In this document: piece by piece, positions 23,210-35,110 of the stretch
How the letters are laid out: each line of letters starts with the position of its first letter
Position numbering within the stretch: the stretch's first letter is position 1
From: Melieria omissa
Taxonomy: Eukaryota; Arthropoda; Insecta; Diptera; Ulidiidae
Length of the DNA: 64,000 nucleotides
Assembly: GCA_963971225.1 (NCBI GenBank)
Contig: OZ020267.1
Span: 7,095,574 to 7,159,573, forward strand
Direction of reading: 5' to 3'
Translations under genes and position numbers: made by a program
Notes under the pieces: model-generated
Databases searched by the model: none
The model's input: only the letters and a program-made list of their open reading frames with translations
What the model was told of the DNA's origin: nothing

Positions 23210-24085
23210 TTTAACCCTTCCCAGATTAACCTTAAGGGACACTCAACTCTTGCCAGCCTAACTTTATGAGACATAGAGCTCTTCCTAGCTTAACCTTATA
23301 GGCATAACTGGTATAACTGGTTAGCCAAAAATGGCCACACATAGACCCATACTGGGTCCTTAGTGATGTCAGTTGAAGATCCGTTTATGAGTTGTAGTAG
23401 TGATCCGTGAGAATTCGAGTGCTTTTGGCAAACTTCAGACTTAACCTTATAGGGCACTTAATTTTTCCAGTCTAACTTAACAGGTCACTTAACTCTTCAC
23501 AACCTTACGTAGCGGACCATTCAACTGTTCCCAACCAAACTTAGCGCCTGCATCCATTTGCAGGCGCTACTTACTCTTTTTTCAATAGTTTTCTTTATAT
23601 TTACAAAAACCAGTTAACTAATTTTGTAAATAATTTAACTCTGTAAAATAACTGAAGAAATAATATACTCTTCGAAACACAGATCACGTTTAGATACAAA
23701 GGAAAAAAACTTACCAACCCACTTAACTAAACCAAACTAACTAAGCAGGACCGTTAACCACTCCCAGCCTAACTTAGCAGGGAACTTAACCATGTCTAAC
23801 CTAACTTAGCATTCCAGCTAACCATTCCCAACCTAACTTAGCAGGGATGTTATCGATTACCAATCGAACTTAGCAGGATAATTAACCATTCCGAGCCTAA
23901 CTTAGCAGGGCAGTTAACCATTCATAATCTAACTTAGCAGGACAGTTAACCATGTCTAGCCTAACTTAGCAGGGCAGCTAACCATTCCTAACCTAACTTA
24001 GCAGTGCACTTCACCATTCCTAACCTAACTAAGCAGTGCACTTCACCATTCCCAAACTAATTTAGCAGTGCACTTAGCTCTTCCC
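23210..24085. repeat. Minisatellite of ~33-34 bp units
   Basis: Repeats of CTAACTTAGCAGG.CAGTTAACCATTCC. The best-conserved block is 23740-24085 with about ten units. A more decayed part lies at 23210-23310 and 23440-23560, interrupted at about 23315-23440 and 23565-23735. The first interruption includes a fragment of a non-LTR 3' tail (23330-23370). Confidence 0.85.
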
Positions 24086-25218
24086 ACGTTGAACAAGCCT
24101 TTCTATCCCAACGTAACATACTACTTTAACTAGAAGTAGATTCGTTGAGATACTGTGTTGGGAAAGAACTTGGACGTGAGAGGTAAACCAGGAAACTAAC
24201 CTATAAATGATAGTTTTTCAAGCAGTCACGCTGAACAGTTCATTGTAGTTAGCAAAAGATTTACTCAACACATTTCGAAAGTTGAACAATTCTTCGAGAA
24301 TACCAAACCGTCTATCTTTCTCTTCTCGATCTGGGAATACAGATAGAAAAGACGTGGACGTGATGAACCATTAAAATTTTTCGAGACTTTTTCATTAGTA
24401 GGTTGGGACTGAATCTCCTAAAAAGCATACTCCCTCTATGGTGGGAGGGGCTCCCCTATTATGGTGAAGAATACTTAATAAGAGGTCGTTGTCCTCGGCT
24501 CAATTTGTGATGCGTGAGTTTGCGTCGATGACTATTGCAAGCACAATTCTTAAATTTATTGGTTTTTGCGATCAGTTTCATGGGGTTTAATGCATCGACT
24601 TTCATCCAATCTTAGTCAGAGCCCAACGGGTGCACCTGTGGCCAACAAGTACAACAAAAGCTGACAACTTAATGAGTCTAAAGTGTGCACGTTCACACCA
24701 TATTCCACAGCAATACAAAGCAAACCTAGTCAGTCTATGCACGTTGAACGTCTGAGATCAGAAGAGCCTCAAATTCGTGGAAAAGATCAAAACAGCTTTA
24801 CGCCAGATCGAAGGTTGCAATGCAGCTGTTTTCAGTCTTCTTTACGTGGCTGACATCAAAACTCAAGTGAGCAAATTAATTAGTTTTGGCGCCCAGCGTA
24901 AATGACGCAGCGAAAACAGCACAACAACGCTCTGTGGCCGTCCACTCTACCGCAACGAATAACTCATTAACTGAAAATCGCACACTTCAAGTACGAGAGT
25001 CCTTCATGTGTGTGTTTGTGTGTGTCTCATCAGAGATTGCGACGACGCGTGAACTAGTTCGAAATAATTACGGATGATAGCACAATTTGTTCGCAGACAG
25101 ATGTCACACTTTCATAGACCAGACAGACCACCCACACTGCAGCAATAAAATTTAAAAAAATTGGCATTTTTGAAACGCACCAGTTTTTATGGTTTTTGAC
25201 GTAAGAAAAAACTAGCCA
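24086..25218. other. Non-coding; nothing recognised
   Basis: No convincing gene. GTGTGTTTGTGTGTGT-type runs at 25007-25026. Bases 25166-25184 resemble the inner part of the Tc1 terminal repeat weakly. Confidence 0.4.
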
Positions 25219-26165
25219 TTGCGATGTCTCATTTCCTCTTCTCCTCAGCAACTATCACTCAATGGCAGTTTGAGCAGAATTGAGTGGCCGCACATTGAGT
25301 TCCACTCGGCTGCCACTGTCTGTGTTGTAAAATGTAAAAATTGCAAAGTGTGGTTATGTGCGTTGAGACCGACGGCTGGCTGGCAGTCTCGCTCGCTACC
25401 CATTTGTCTGCGCGCGCAGAATTCGATCTTTGCGATCTCTGTGCCGCAACATTGCGATGGCTCGCTGCAGCAGCCATCGTGCTCGTCCGCAGACCGCAGA
25501 TTGATCGATTGTTGTTGTGGCCCGAAGGCGTTTTTCGCTCGTATTTATAGCGCCATTAAAACTGGCAAATTTCGGCTATTTTCGAGACAACGCCACAGCG
25601 TTTTGGCGCAGCGTGTTGTTGACTGCTTGGGCGATTCGCGAACTGGCCGGCGGTGCAGATGCACGTGAATTTCGATTAGCACATTCGATAATGAAGCGCG
25701 AAAACCTTAAGTGCCTCCGAATGGCCGGCATTGTGTGTGTTGAACGCCAGTAAACAGAACAGCGCAACGATTAGCGAATGTGGCACGAGAAAGCGCGCGT
25801 GCGGCGTGTGGCGTTCGAGGGCAAACAATGAACACACTGATGAGCGGCCAGTGCCGGTGCAAGCAAATACCAAAGCCGCAAGCAGTAACAATATTTGTCT
25901 ACTTTTGTAATGTTTTTGCAATGTGTTAATTTACTTCTAAAGTGAACGGCACTTATGTCTAAATCGATCAGTTGACCAACTGGACTGGACAAAGTGCGCG
26001 CAGCCGCCCGACAACCGTATCGACCGGCACGAGTGATTGTAAAAATAGTGAAATTAAACTAATTAGTGATTAGTTAGTCACGAAAACAACGCCACGAAAT
26101 TCAATGAACGCAAAGCGACCGGCAATCGGCGCAGCCACCGGACACACAATCGAGCAAATTTGTTA
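25219..26165. other. GC-rich, CpG-containing island without a recognised gene
   Basis: Bases 25250-26150 are clearly GC-richer than the flanks and have overlapping ORFs in several frames (for example 25219-25668 plus and 25259-25477 minus). None shows a domain or consistent codon pattern. A TATTTATAG / CTATAAATA element lies at 25540-25549. It might be an untranslated first exon or promoter of the gene that ends in fray, or a regulatory region. Confidence 0.35.
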
Positions 26166-27911
26166 ATTGTTAATGGTCATAGGAAAAAAGCAAACTATAT
26201 CTATGTATGTATTTCAGTATAACAACAACAACATTGTACACTGTACAATGTGTGGACGAGGCGACGCACTCGTTCCACTCCACTTCACACCGCTGTGTCA
26301 CATCATTAGTCATAAACACTCCCTTCTAACAGACACCGATACCATGTCGGAGACGACACACTGCCCGTCAGGCCGCTTTCGCCTGTCAGTTGCGCTCATA
26401 GCTCGTGCACTTTCGGGGCTTAACACCACCGCTACGACCATAGCAATAAAAGTAAAATTCACACATTTCACACACGCACACACACATATATAGATAGACA
26501 CATACACACACAACACAATCAGATCGGTAGCGCTTCATTTCCATGCGAACATTTTAAACAAATTTATTTTAAATGTTTGATTACAAGGAATCGTTAACTT
26601 CAGTCGAAATTGTGATTTCGCGCTTCGAGATACTCGTCGTTGCCGCCGTACGTGTCGCGCGTCAGTGCACGCAGCGCACTTGAAAGCTTCAATAAAATTA
26701 TAAAAAAAAATTGTAACAACACTTTTGATACTTGAAAGCTGTTTGAAGTGCAAATAATTTGCTATATTGTCAAATTGTGCAGCTTTACTGAACCTTTTTG
26801 TGTTAAGTTCTTCTAAAAAACAAAACAAAAATGTTAGATATTTAAAAAAAAAACTACAAAATACAAAAATACAATACAAAAAATATTCAAATAAATACAA
26901 AAAAACGCAGCCCATTCTACTTGTCCGTAGTGCTCGAACGCAACGTCAACATTTTCATAAATTCGCCAACCGGAAATGAAGTTCTTCGATGTTATGTGTT
27001 TCAAGCAAAGTGGGTGACAATTTCATTAACCAAACACAATTCGCATTTCACTTCATTGTGTGCCTGAATTCAGAATTTCTAACATCAAAAAATTAATAGT
27101 CATAAATTTCACCCGACAACTTAAATCCCCCAATTCTCTTATCTTGCAAATTTTACTCTGTTTCAAAGCCGGAAATGTTCTATGTTTTTTTTGGTATATT
27201 TAAAAAAACATATAAAAAATATCTGCGTAGTTTGTGGTTCTTTGCAACACGTCCATCCCGTTGCCACATTTCACTCAGATGTCATCAGACGGCGCTCGTT
27301 GGCGCCTGTCGCCCACCCGCCTTCCGTTCGAGAACTCAGTGCGAGTGCCAAAATTTCAGGAATACCCAAGCAATTTGCGTACAAATGTTTTGCCGCCTCT
27401 GTGTCGCCTTTACGTATGCAGGCTTTGTTATTTGTAGACGTTTGATGATTTTCGAAATTGTTTTCTAACAGCTGTGGCTGTCGCGCAAAATTCTTACACG
27501 CAGCTGAAAATATCAAATATTGAGAAAATATGCCTAATTTTTTCGAGCTGTGTCCTTTTTTTAAATCCTTTGTCGACTCGTCTATTTTTCTTAGGAAATA
27601 GTCTTCGATGCATTGAGGTTATTCACCTAAATTGTTCCGATTCTCTATGGCAAAAGTGTCTCTCTTCTAGTGGCAGAAGTCTAATTTTGAATCTTATTGC
27701 TTGTGAAAAGTCCTTTTGTAATAATCATTATTACTCTTTGGAAAAGTGCATTGTGGCCTAAAATTATTATGCAGTCCACTTCATGAACTCACAGCCCATT
27801 TGTAAGTCCTGTCTCCGAGACGAATTTCAGTAAAGCTCCTAATTCTCTGGATTACTAATTGGCAACTGTTGTAAGGTAACCGCCCAGATGCTGCTTCCGA
27901 ACATGCAAAAG
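26166..27911. other. Non-coding; microsatellites, no gene seen
   Basis: CA-rich runs at 26470-26516, A-rich run at 26815-26905, GC-richer pocket at 27280-27440. The 97-codon ORF at 27175-27468 has no supporting features. Confidence 0.45.
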
Positions 27912-27913
27912 TA

Positions 27914-28234
27914 CAGGTAGACCTCGTTTAACACGCTTTCGCTTAACCCCTTCGGGGCGGAGTTTATTTTTGAAATACAAAATACTCTCAGTAGAACTTT
28001 TCTCATGCCATGAATGTTGGGGTTAGAAAATTATATTGGATGCTCACAAATTTCGAAATCATCCTTTTATGTGGGAACACCGAAATCGAAAAAATCTTTT
28101 GCGTGGGACGTAGGATTTGAATAATTGTTTTGAGGGTCATTTAAAACATGCTGGGACTTATTATCCCAGTACTCCCGAAAAGGTGAACACGTAATTTTCA
28201 GGAACATTACCTCCGTGTTGAGCGAGGTCTATCT
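27914..28234. mobile_element. Pogo/Tigger-like MITE
   Basis: The left end CAGGTAGACCTCGTTTAACA (27914-27933) is preceded by TA. It is matched by the right end near 28214-28234, reverse complement CAGATAGACCTCGCTCAACA, with three mismatches in 20. The right TA is not conserved. The CAG..AG.CCTCG.TTAAC.CG start resembles pogo/Tigger termini. About 320 bp, non-coding. Confidence 0.7.
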
Positions 28235-28904
28235 GTGTGTGTATTGAAGTTTCATTTTTCTGTTTAGAATATTCTGCAATGTTCTTTAAAACGAATTCCT
28301 GGTGTAATCAGGCATTCTGTTTGGCTGTCTCTTCTGTTTGATTCCTGCCGATTAACTCGTCCTTTCTGGTTAGAACAGAGAGATAGTTCTTTTTGCCAAA
28401 CCGCAGAATGGTTTCGGGTTGACAAAAAGTATTGATGCATTCTTTCTTGCAAGTCTGATTTTTTCTTCTTCTGTTCTTGTTTAATATCTCAAGGCATTGC
28501 AGCACCAGTTTCGAGGGTTCCCATTGTGATCGTAATGCCATGATTGCCGCTTAGCTGTCAGAGAACTTTTTTGTAAAGAATTTTGCACAAATTTCGGCAT
28601 GATTCGCAATGTTTTGATAAAAGTACCTCGAACTTTTCTACTCCACTTAAACCCTAACAATGAGTCTTCTAAATCGCTTGTTAAATGTCAGAAAAACTCT
28701 TAACGATTTGTTAAATATACCCGGAAAAAAGTAACAAAAAATGTTTCTTGAATTTTCACACCCAAAAGAACTTGTTTACTGTTGCCCCATAAAAACACCA
28801 ACTTGTTATCAATCGATATATGACACACCCTGTACTACGATGAAAATAACCAAGTATTTGTTTATTATTATTTTTTTAAGCATATAAAACGACCCGATTG
28901 ATGT
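28235..28904. other. No recognised gene
   Basis: A minus-strand ORF (28308-28541) has basic, polar composition but no family motif that I trust. Confidence 0.35.
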
Positions 28905-29823
28905 TCTGATTGTTAGGTAGGTAGGTGGGTGTGGCTGCTCCAGGAGGAGCACACTTAGACCAGGCGGCCCATTGTGATACCACATGAGATCGAGCATCAT
29001 ATCGCTCACTCGTTAAACCAGTTGGGCTATTAACGAAGCTTAGTAGACGGCGTATGGTCTTATCAGCTAAATCTTCTAGACTTCCGAAGAAGAAGTTGCC
29101 TAAGTAGGTCAGCCTTGTTCTTGATAAAGCAGGACAGTTACACAGTTTCTTCCTTCTCCTCGTCAAAACAGCTGCGACAGAAGTCGTTTGAAAACAGCCC
29201 CATCCTTTTTGCGTGGGTGCCGATGAGGCACTGACCCGTAAGGACACCGTTCATGGTTCTGATCTGGGCTCTGTTTAATGAGAAGAGTTCTTTAGAACAT
29301 CGAAGATTTATGCTTGACCAAATTTGGCGCGCAAGAAGGCTTGTGTTGCCATCGGCCAATCTTAAATTCGTATCGTGTATAGAGCTCGCATGGGTACGAA
29401 GCTTACATGTTAAAAGAGGGACACCGAGCGTGGTCAATTCTTGGCCTAACTGCTCAGTAGTACCCTGTCTCGCGAGCTCGTCCGCTCTACAGTTCTCTGG
29501 AATATCCCTATGATCTGGAACCCAGCATAGGCGAATATGAAGCTGCTTGGCAGTCTCGTTGAGCGATTTGCTGCAGCTGAGAACAGTCTTTGATGTTATT
29601 TTGACCGCATCCAGAGCTCTAAGAGCTGATTGACTGTCCGATAGTATCAGGATACCAGTAGCCGATGTCCTGTTTACCCTGAGCCAATCGGATGCTGCGC
29701 AGAATGCTGTGACCTCAGCCTGGAAGACACTACAGTAATCTGGCAGCCGGAGATTTAAGTTATGGTTTAATCCTTCTGAGTAGATACCACAGCCCACCTG
29801 ACCAAACATCACCGCTGGCAGGG
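28905..29823 (-). pseudogene. 5'-truncated I-like non-LTR retrotransposon: RNase H and zinc-knuckle end
   Basis: The minus-strand frame 29812-29138 (224 codons) is an RNase H domain followed by the ORF2 C-terminus. GQVGCGIYSEG lies just after where the first catalytic Asp would be (that Asp is lost in the truncation). FQAEVTAFCAASDWL carries the Glu, LILSDSQSALRAL an Asp, WVPDHRDIPEN the conserved loop and ADELARQG the last Asp. NGVLTGQCLIGTHAKRMGL and CRSCFDEEKEE begin the Cys/His knuckle. A frameshift near 29140 moves the frame to CNCPALSRTRLTYLG...LLSFVNSPTG. The untranslated tail runs to about 28905 and includes the CCCATTGTG/CACACTTAG segment. Only the 3' ~0.9 kb is present, as in a dead-on-arrival insertion. 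Confidence 0.88.
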
Positions 29824-30118
29824 GGCATAACCAGCTCCCATTCTAGAAATTATTGCACAACAATTCCTTCTTCACCTAAATCTAAGGTATCCCAAAGAAA
29901 ATGGACTAATTCACTTAACTGAAAATGATAACTAACCTATTCTCTGTATTCGACCCTTCATCAAGCATTTTTAATCTTTCTTTAAATCGATTAAGAACAT
30001 TCATCGGGTTAGAAGTTAATGCTTCTAGCAAACAGATAGAGTTGATTTAAAACAGAGCAAACTCAAGAAGAACTCAAATATAGTACGTGCTACCTGTTCA
30101 TTGGTTTTTTCTTATACC

Positions 30119-30242
30119 AGCGGCCCTGGGTTCGAATCCTAGCTCGGGCTGGTGAAACGATGAGATGAAGCAGATGAGAATTACAAGTTCGGCTGTTCGG
30201 GTTCGGCGTTGAGCTTTAGGCCCCCTCCCTCTCCTAGACAAC
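30119..30242 (+). mobile_element. SINE family B, copy 2 (5' truncated)
   Basis: B box GGTTCGAATCC at 30129-30139 is followed by GGTGAAACGATGAGATGAAG, AGATGAGAATTACAAG and TTCGGGTTCGGCGTTGAGCT, ending in a C/T-rich tail. The A box side is missing. Confidence 0.7.
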
Positions 30243-30527
30243 ATAACCTATCATAACAATGGTTTGACACTTTGTTTTGGGAAACATGATTTTATGGGTC
30301 TTTTGACTTCATATACGGGAAAAGCATTTTGAATGAGAAATAATTAGACAAGTAGTTTTCCTCAGAAATCTTTTGGGGTCAATAAAAGGTTAGACGAATC
30401 GTGATTTATTGGCTCGTTTAACTTCAGACTTGGAAAAAGTACACAAAAACAGAAATAATTCAACGCCGGTTTTTCAGTGTTCGAAAATCAACATCAAACG
30501 GGGTTAAAAATTGGTTAGAAGAAACAT

Positions 30528-30775
30528 AGGTTAGGTTAGGTTATACTGGGTGCCAGCAAGGCCATGCATAGACCCTATTGGGTCCTTAACGATACCAATC
30601 GGACTTCCTTTTGGGGCTAATTAAAGAAGTGGTCTTTTAGGTTGCTCGTCGAGATCACAAACTTCCAGAGAGGTTTGAGGCTTTGCTTAGAGACCTGTTC
30701 TAGTCCTAGGTCGGCGCTTCTAAGCACATCAGGCGAGTTTTAGAGATGGCAGAATAGGTGTTCAAGAGTGAAGAA
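30528..30775 (-). mobile_element. 3' end of a non-LTR element (decayed)
   Basis: The minus strand has a decayed coding tail (TLEHLFCHL near 30770, with QSLKPLWKFVISTSNLKDHF further on). A 3' tail follows with GTTAAGGACCCAATAGGGTC, TGCTGGCACCCAGTATAACC and AACCT repeats at 30528-30545. The tail is shared with 18140-18216. Confidence 0.55.
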
Positions 30776-33540
30776 ACATAACTAACATTAGATAAAACCA
30801 TAAAGTGAGTAAAAATTATTTCAGGAAATCATAAAAAGTCGCCCAAAGTCGGCCGGTCCCCGATAGTCAGAAACAAAGGCGACTAGTTCCAGATGAGTTA
30901 ACCAAATTCCAATATATCAAATAAAATTAAAAAAAATGCGAGTGGGTCCAGAACTGTTTAAAAAAATGCGGACTAGAGGTGGGCCTGTACGCACTGGCCC
31001 CGTCCAAGGACCTTCGTCCTCCTCTAAATTATACAAAAAATCTATAAACCCTCCATTCTATCGTCATGTCAAAGTATGCTCACTTAAAAATTGATTGACT
31101 TGCATTTTTCAATTCGATTTTTTTTAAAGCAATTGATTTTCGTTCAATCCCATCAATCAATCAAACATTTTCCTCCCTTTCAATTTACTTACATTTATCA
31201 TTTCCTTATGGAAGCGAATCTCAAATTTGCATTACATGTACGTTTTTATGATCATAAAAATATAAAAGCACCCAACCGACAGCAATGTGTTGTTGCATCA
31301 GTAGCAGAATAACAACAACAAAAACAACTGCATTCATCTTTCTCCTACAGCTATAACAGTTCACTTTGAATTTCACTTCAAAACAAACGCAAAGGTTAAT
31401 GAACGCCGCAGACTGCAAGTTGCCAATAATGCCGATACAACAACAACAATAACACTCTAAAAGCTGCACACAACAACAGTGTCGCACAAACTTGTTCGCC
31501 ATTATTGGTTATTAATTTATCCAACTGAAAGTGAGAGGCCATGATTTTCACGTCTGTCGTATGGCGTCAAGCATTGCAGTTGGTTCATCGGATTGATGTC
31601 ATCATGGGAGCTCAGTTGCTGTCAATCACTTCAACATTAATCACTTAAAAATCTGAAAAATTAATTTTTCATATGTCAAAACTCTGTCCTATGTGCGCCA
31701 TTTGGGAAACGCTGCAAATCAGTCGCACTTGAACGCAAGCACACACAATCTTGAAAAATATGCATTCGACGAATGCTTTGTGACAGGTCTGCGTCGGCGG
31801 CGTCGATCATGTGGCGGCAGCGCGTGAGTGCGTAAAGAGTTAATTGAACAACAAGCGGCCGAACAAGTTGATGCGGTTGTTGTTGTTGCTATGTTTGTGG
31901 TTTTCGTCTTGGATTATTGTTTATTACATGTCTTGCCAAATGGGCCTGTTTGGCAAAGAGACTGGCTGACGTTTGGGTGCATGAACAGAAAACTTGGCTG
32001 CCTGCAGTTTGGCGTCAATGAAATTTGGAAAAATCGAAATCGACTATAAAATAGATAAAATTAATGGCCAATGGCAAAACTGCACAAACAATTTATGACG
32101 AAACTGGAGCATTTTCTGAGTACTGACAAAAGTTCCTTCTCTCTCTTTCTTTCTTTCTTGCCGCCTTCTTCTTGAATCCCATTCAATGTATCTGCACTTT
32201 GAAATGTCTAAATATTGTTAAATGAAAATCTTACGTTCCGAAAATTGTTGGCAACAATTTGGAAACCGACACACGGCGCCATTGCCGTTTACGTTAATGA
32301 ACGAGCTGCTTAAAGCAAATTGACGCATCTAATGAATTTGTCATTTGTCTGCACTATCGCACTGTGCAGCAGCAGCAAACTGACAAATTCACGCAAAATG
32401 TACATATTTATGTATGTCATTTAATCGGCCTTTGGCACATGTCAGTGCAAATGACAAATCAGCCTCAACGGCAGCATTTATCACCTTCGTTTGTGGTTCA
32501 TAAGCTGCGACTGTTTGCATTCCTGCAATCACTTTAATGCCTTCCATACGTTTTGTGTTGGTTTTTGCGGTTTTCTTTAATCGCCAAAATAACCAACAGT
32601 CAGTTCGCCGAAAAGTTGCAAATGTTTACTTAACATTTTAAAACATTCGAGAGAAACAAAACAACATTGCGGTCGCACTTTTCATTCCGCAAAGTCGCAC
32701 TGCCGAACTGTTGCTGGCGTGAATGTGTGGTGTGGTGTGGTGTCGCTCCTCCTGAATGCCAATTTAATATAAACAGTCGTTTTGTTGTTGCGAAGCGGCA
32801 GTCGCACATTCCGGCATTCCGCCAGCACTCGGGTGCAATAGACCGAAACGGTGTTACCACGCATGCGGCCGCAGTGCGTCGAACGTAAATTGTATTATAG
32901 AATTTGAAATAGCACGCACACGCACACACCTACATCTTTCTTTCACCCATTATATGTCTGCATACTTCATATTTATTTATATTTCCTGCTAGTCGCAAAA
33001 AAATGTTCTTGCAAAAAGCAACGCCACCGCATGAAAATCGCAACGTTGTCGCCGTAATTTATGCGGCGCAGACGTGTGAACATACCGACAGCCAAAAAAC
33101 TTGTCAAGCAACGCACTTAACAGTGCGACTAATTTTATGTCAAATGATTAAGCAATTTTAAATTCAAACTGCTATCAAAATATGTCCGACTTGTTTCTCA
33201 TCAACGACAGATTTAGAAACTAGTCTGTTCCTTTTAATGAAAGCTTGGCTTCTGGCTTTCGGATTTAATGTTTTAAACTTTGTTATTTCGCAAAGGTTAA
33301 TGCGTAGTGAAGGAATTGGTTTTGGGCCAGTTGCATAGAAACTGAACGAACTTTATTTTACTGGCAAATTAAAAAAAAATTATAGAGTGTTAGAGCCCTA
33401 AGATTGATAGGCAGATTACAGGACATTTCTGCCTTCAAAGCAACTTATGTGGTATATGATCTGGTCTGATCTGATGTCGACATTGTAGCATCTAATTACT
33501 TATTCTGCTTTGGTGCCTGCGTATTTATTGAGCCGTTCCC
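30776..33540. other. Non-coding, largely native-looking sequence
   Basis: CAA/GTT runs near 31305-31325 and 31430-31450, CpG-richer pockets at 31740-31860 and 32640-32890. No exon or RNA gene recognised. The longest ORFs (32630-32929 minus, 31221-31502 minus) show no family features. Confidence 0.45.
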
Positions 33541-35110
33541 AACACTGAAGAATTCAACTCATCGTATCCACTCTGAATGAAATGTTTGATGGAAAGCAAG
33601 CCACATCTTTGTTAAGTTTGTTTTTTGAAGATACAACCTTACTTCAAATTTCAGAAAGCTTTGACTTCTTCTTACTACTTTGACTTAAAAAAGCCAAAAA
33701 GCCTAATTAAACTGATTGTATCCACTCAGAATGAAATTTGTTATGAAATGCCACCTCTTTGTTCAGCAGATTTTATTGAAAATAGATTCTCACATAAAAT
33801 TTCAGAAAACTTTGAGTTAAGTGGGTGTTTCACTACAGCTTCTGACTTTCAAAAACCCCAGTTTAACTGCTGGTATCCATACTGAAAAAAATGTTTGATG
33901 GAAAGCCACTGACCACTGATCTGCCGATTTTGCTGGAAATAGGAAAAAACATAAAATTTTAGAAAACTTTGACTTAAGTGAGTTTTTTACTACAGAATTG
34001 GACCTCCAAAAAATCCAATTTAACTGATTATATCCACTCTGAATGAAATTGTTTACGAAATGCCACCTCTCTCAGTAGATTTTTTTTTAAGATAGAATCT
34101 TAGAAAATTTTTAGAAAAATTTAAGTTAAGTGGGTCTTTCACTACAGATTCTGACCTTCGAAAAACCCCAATTTAACTGATTGTATCCACTCTGAAAAAA
34201 AATATTTGATGGAGAGCTCAGCCGATTTTCCTGGAGGTAGAAAAAACATAAAATTTTCGAAAACTTTGACTCAAGTGGTTTTTTTACTGCAGAATCGGAC
34301 TTCTAAGTCCAATCAACTGCTTCTATCCACTTCGAATGAAACGTTTGATGGAAAACCGCCTCTGCTCAGCAGATTTTCCTGAAGATAAAACCTCACGTGA
34401 CATTTCATAAAGCTTTGACTTAAGTGTTTTTTCACTACAGATTCTGATCTCCAAAAACCCCAATGATTCTATTTACCCTGAACAGAGTTTTTGAAGCAAA
34501 GTCATGTCTTTGTTCGAGAGATTTTCCTGAAGATAAGAAAAAAACACACAAATTTTGAGAAAGCTTTGACTTATGGGGAGTTTTTACCACAGACCTAAGA
34601 GCCCAATTCAACTGATTGTTTCCACTCTGAACGAAATTTTTTATGGAAAGCCACCTTGTGTTCAGCAAATTTTCACCTCACGTGAAATTTCAGAAAGCTT
34701 TGACTTGAGTGGGGTTTTCACTATAGTTTCTGATCTCCAAAAAAGCCAAATTTAACTGATTAGTTCCACTCTGAATGAATTCCTTAACCCATTCGAGACA
34801 ACGATTTTTTTCGAACACGATCCCCAGGAGTGAAATTTTATTTTTCTTTGTATTGTACACAGTAAAACTAATGCCAAATTTTTTTTCCTGTACTCTACAG
34901 ATTTCATTAGTCCCAGGAAAATCGTATTTCGACGACTAGTTTACTCAGAATAACTGAGAATTGCACATTACTGTCTTATAGCCTCGGAAATCCATTACAC
35001 ACACGGTGTGCAATCGGTCTCGAATGGGTTAATGGAAAGCCAGATTTTCCTGAAGATAGGAAAGAACACATAAAATTTTAGAAAACGTTGACTTAAACAG
35101 GTTTTTGTTT
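33541..35110. repeat. Tandem array, ~150-bp unit, 9-10 copies
   Basis: The marker TTTAACTGATTGTATCCACTCTGAATGAAA-like segment recurs at about 33549, 33706, 33853, 34019, 34169, 34312, 34459, 34607 and 34749. Spacing is 140-165 bases. Each unit also has GGAAAGCCACCTCT, GATTTTCCTGAAGATA, TTTCAGAAA.CTTTGACTTA and TCACTACAGATTCTGA. Copies are diverged. A piggyBac-like MITE sits in the last unit (34788-35028). Confidence 0.88.
34788..35028. mobile_element. piggyBac-like MITE, 241 bp, inside the tandem array
   Basis: TTAA at 34784-34787 and 35029-35032 flank inverted termini CCCATTCGAGAC / GTCTCGAATGGG (12 of 12). Removing it joins CTCTGAATGAATTCC to TGGAAAGCCAGATTTTCC, which restores the order of the array unit. 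Sequence differs from the MITE at 14539 beyond the CCCATT start. Confidence 0.92.

Noticed and set aside
25164..25185. TTTTTGAAACGCACCAG resembling the Tc1 inverted repeat
   Set aside because: Only ~15 bases match and no partner end or transposase was found nearby.
25219..25668. 149-codon + strand ORF
   Set aside because: Several overlapping ORFs on both strands of a GC-rich island; Cys/Arg-rich composition without a domain.
27175..27468. 97-codon + strand ORF
   Set aside because: Overlaps three other ORFs and shows no domain, conserved motif or start context.
28308..28541. 77-codon minus ORF possibly from a retrotransposon
   Set aside because: Polar sequence with no motif that could be placed in any ORF2 region.
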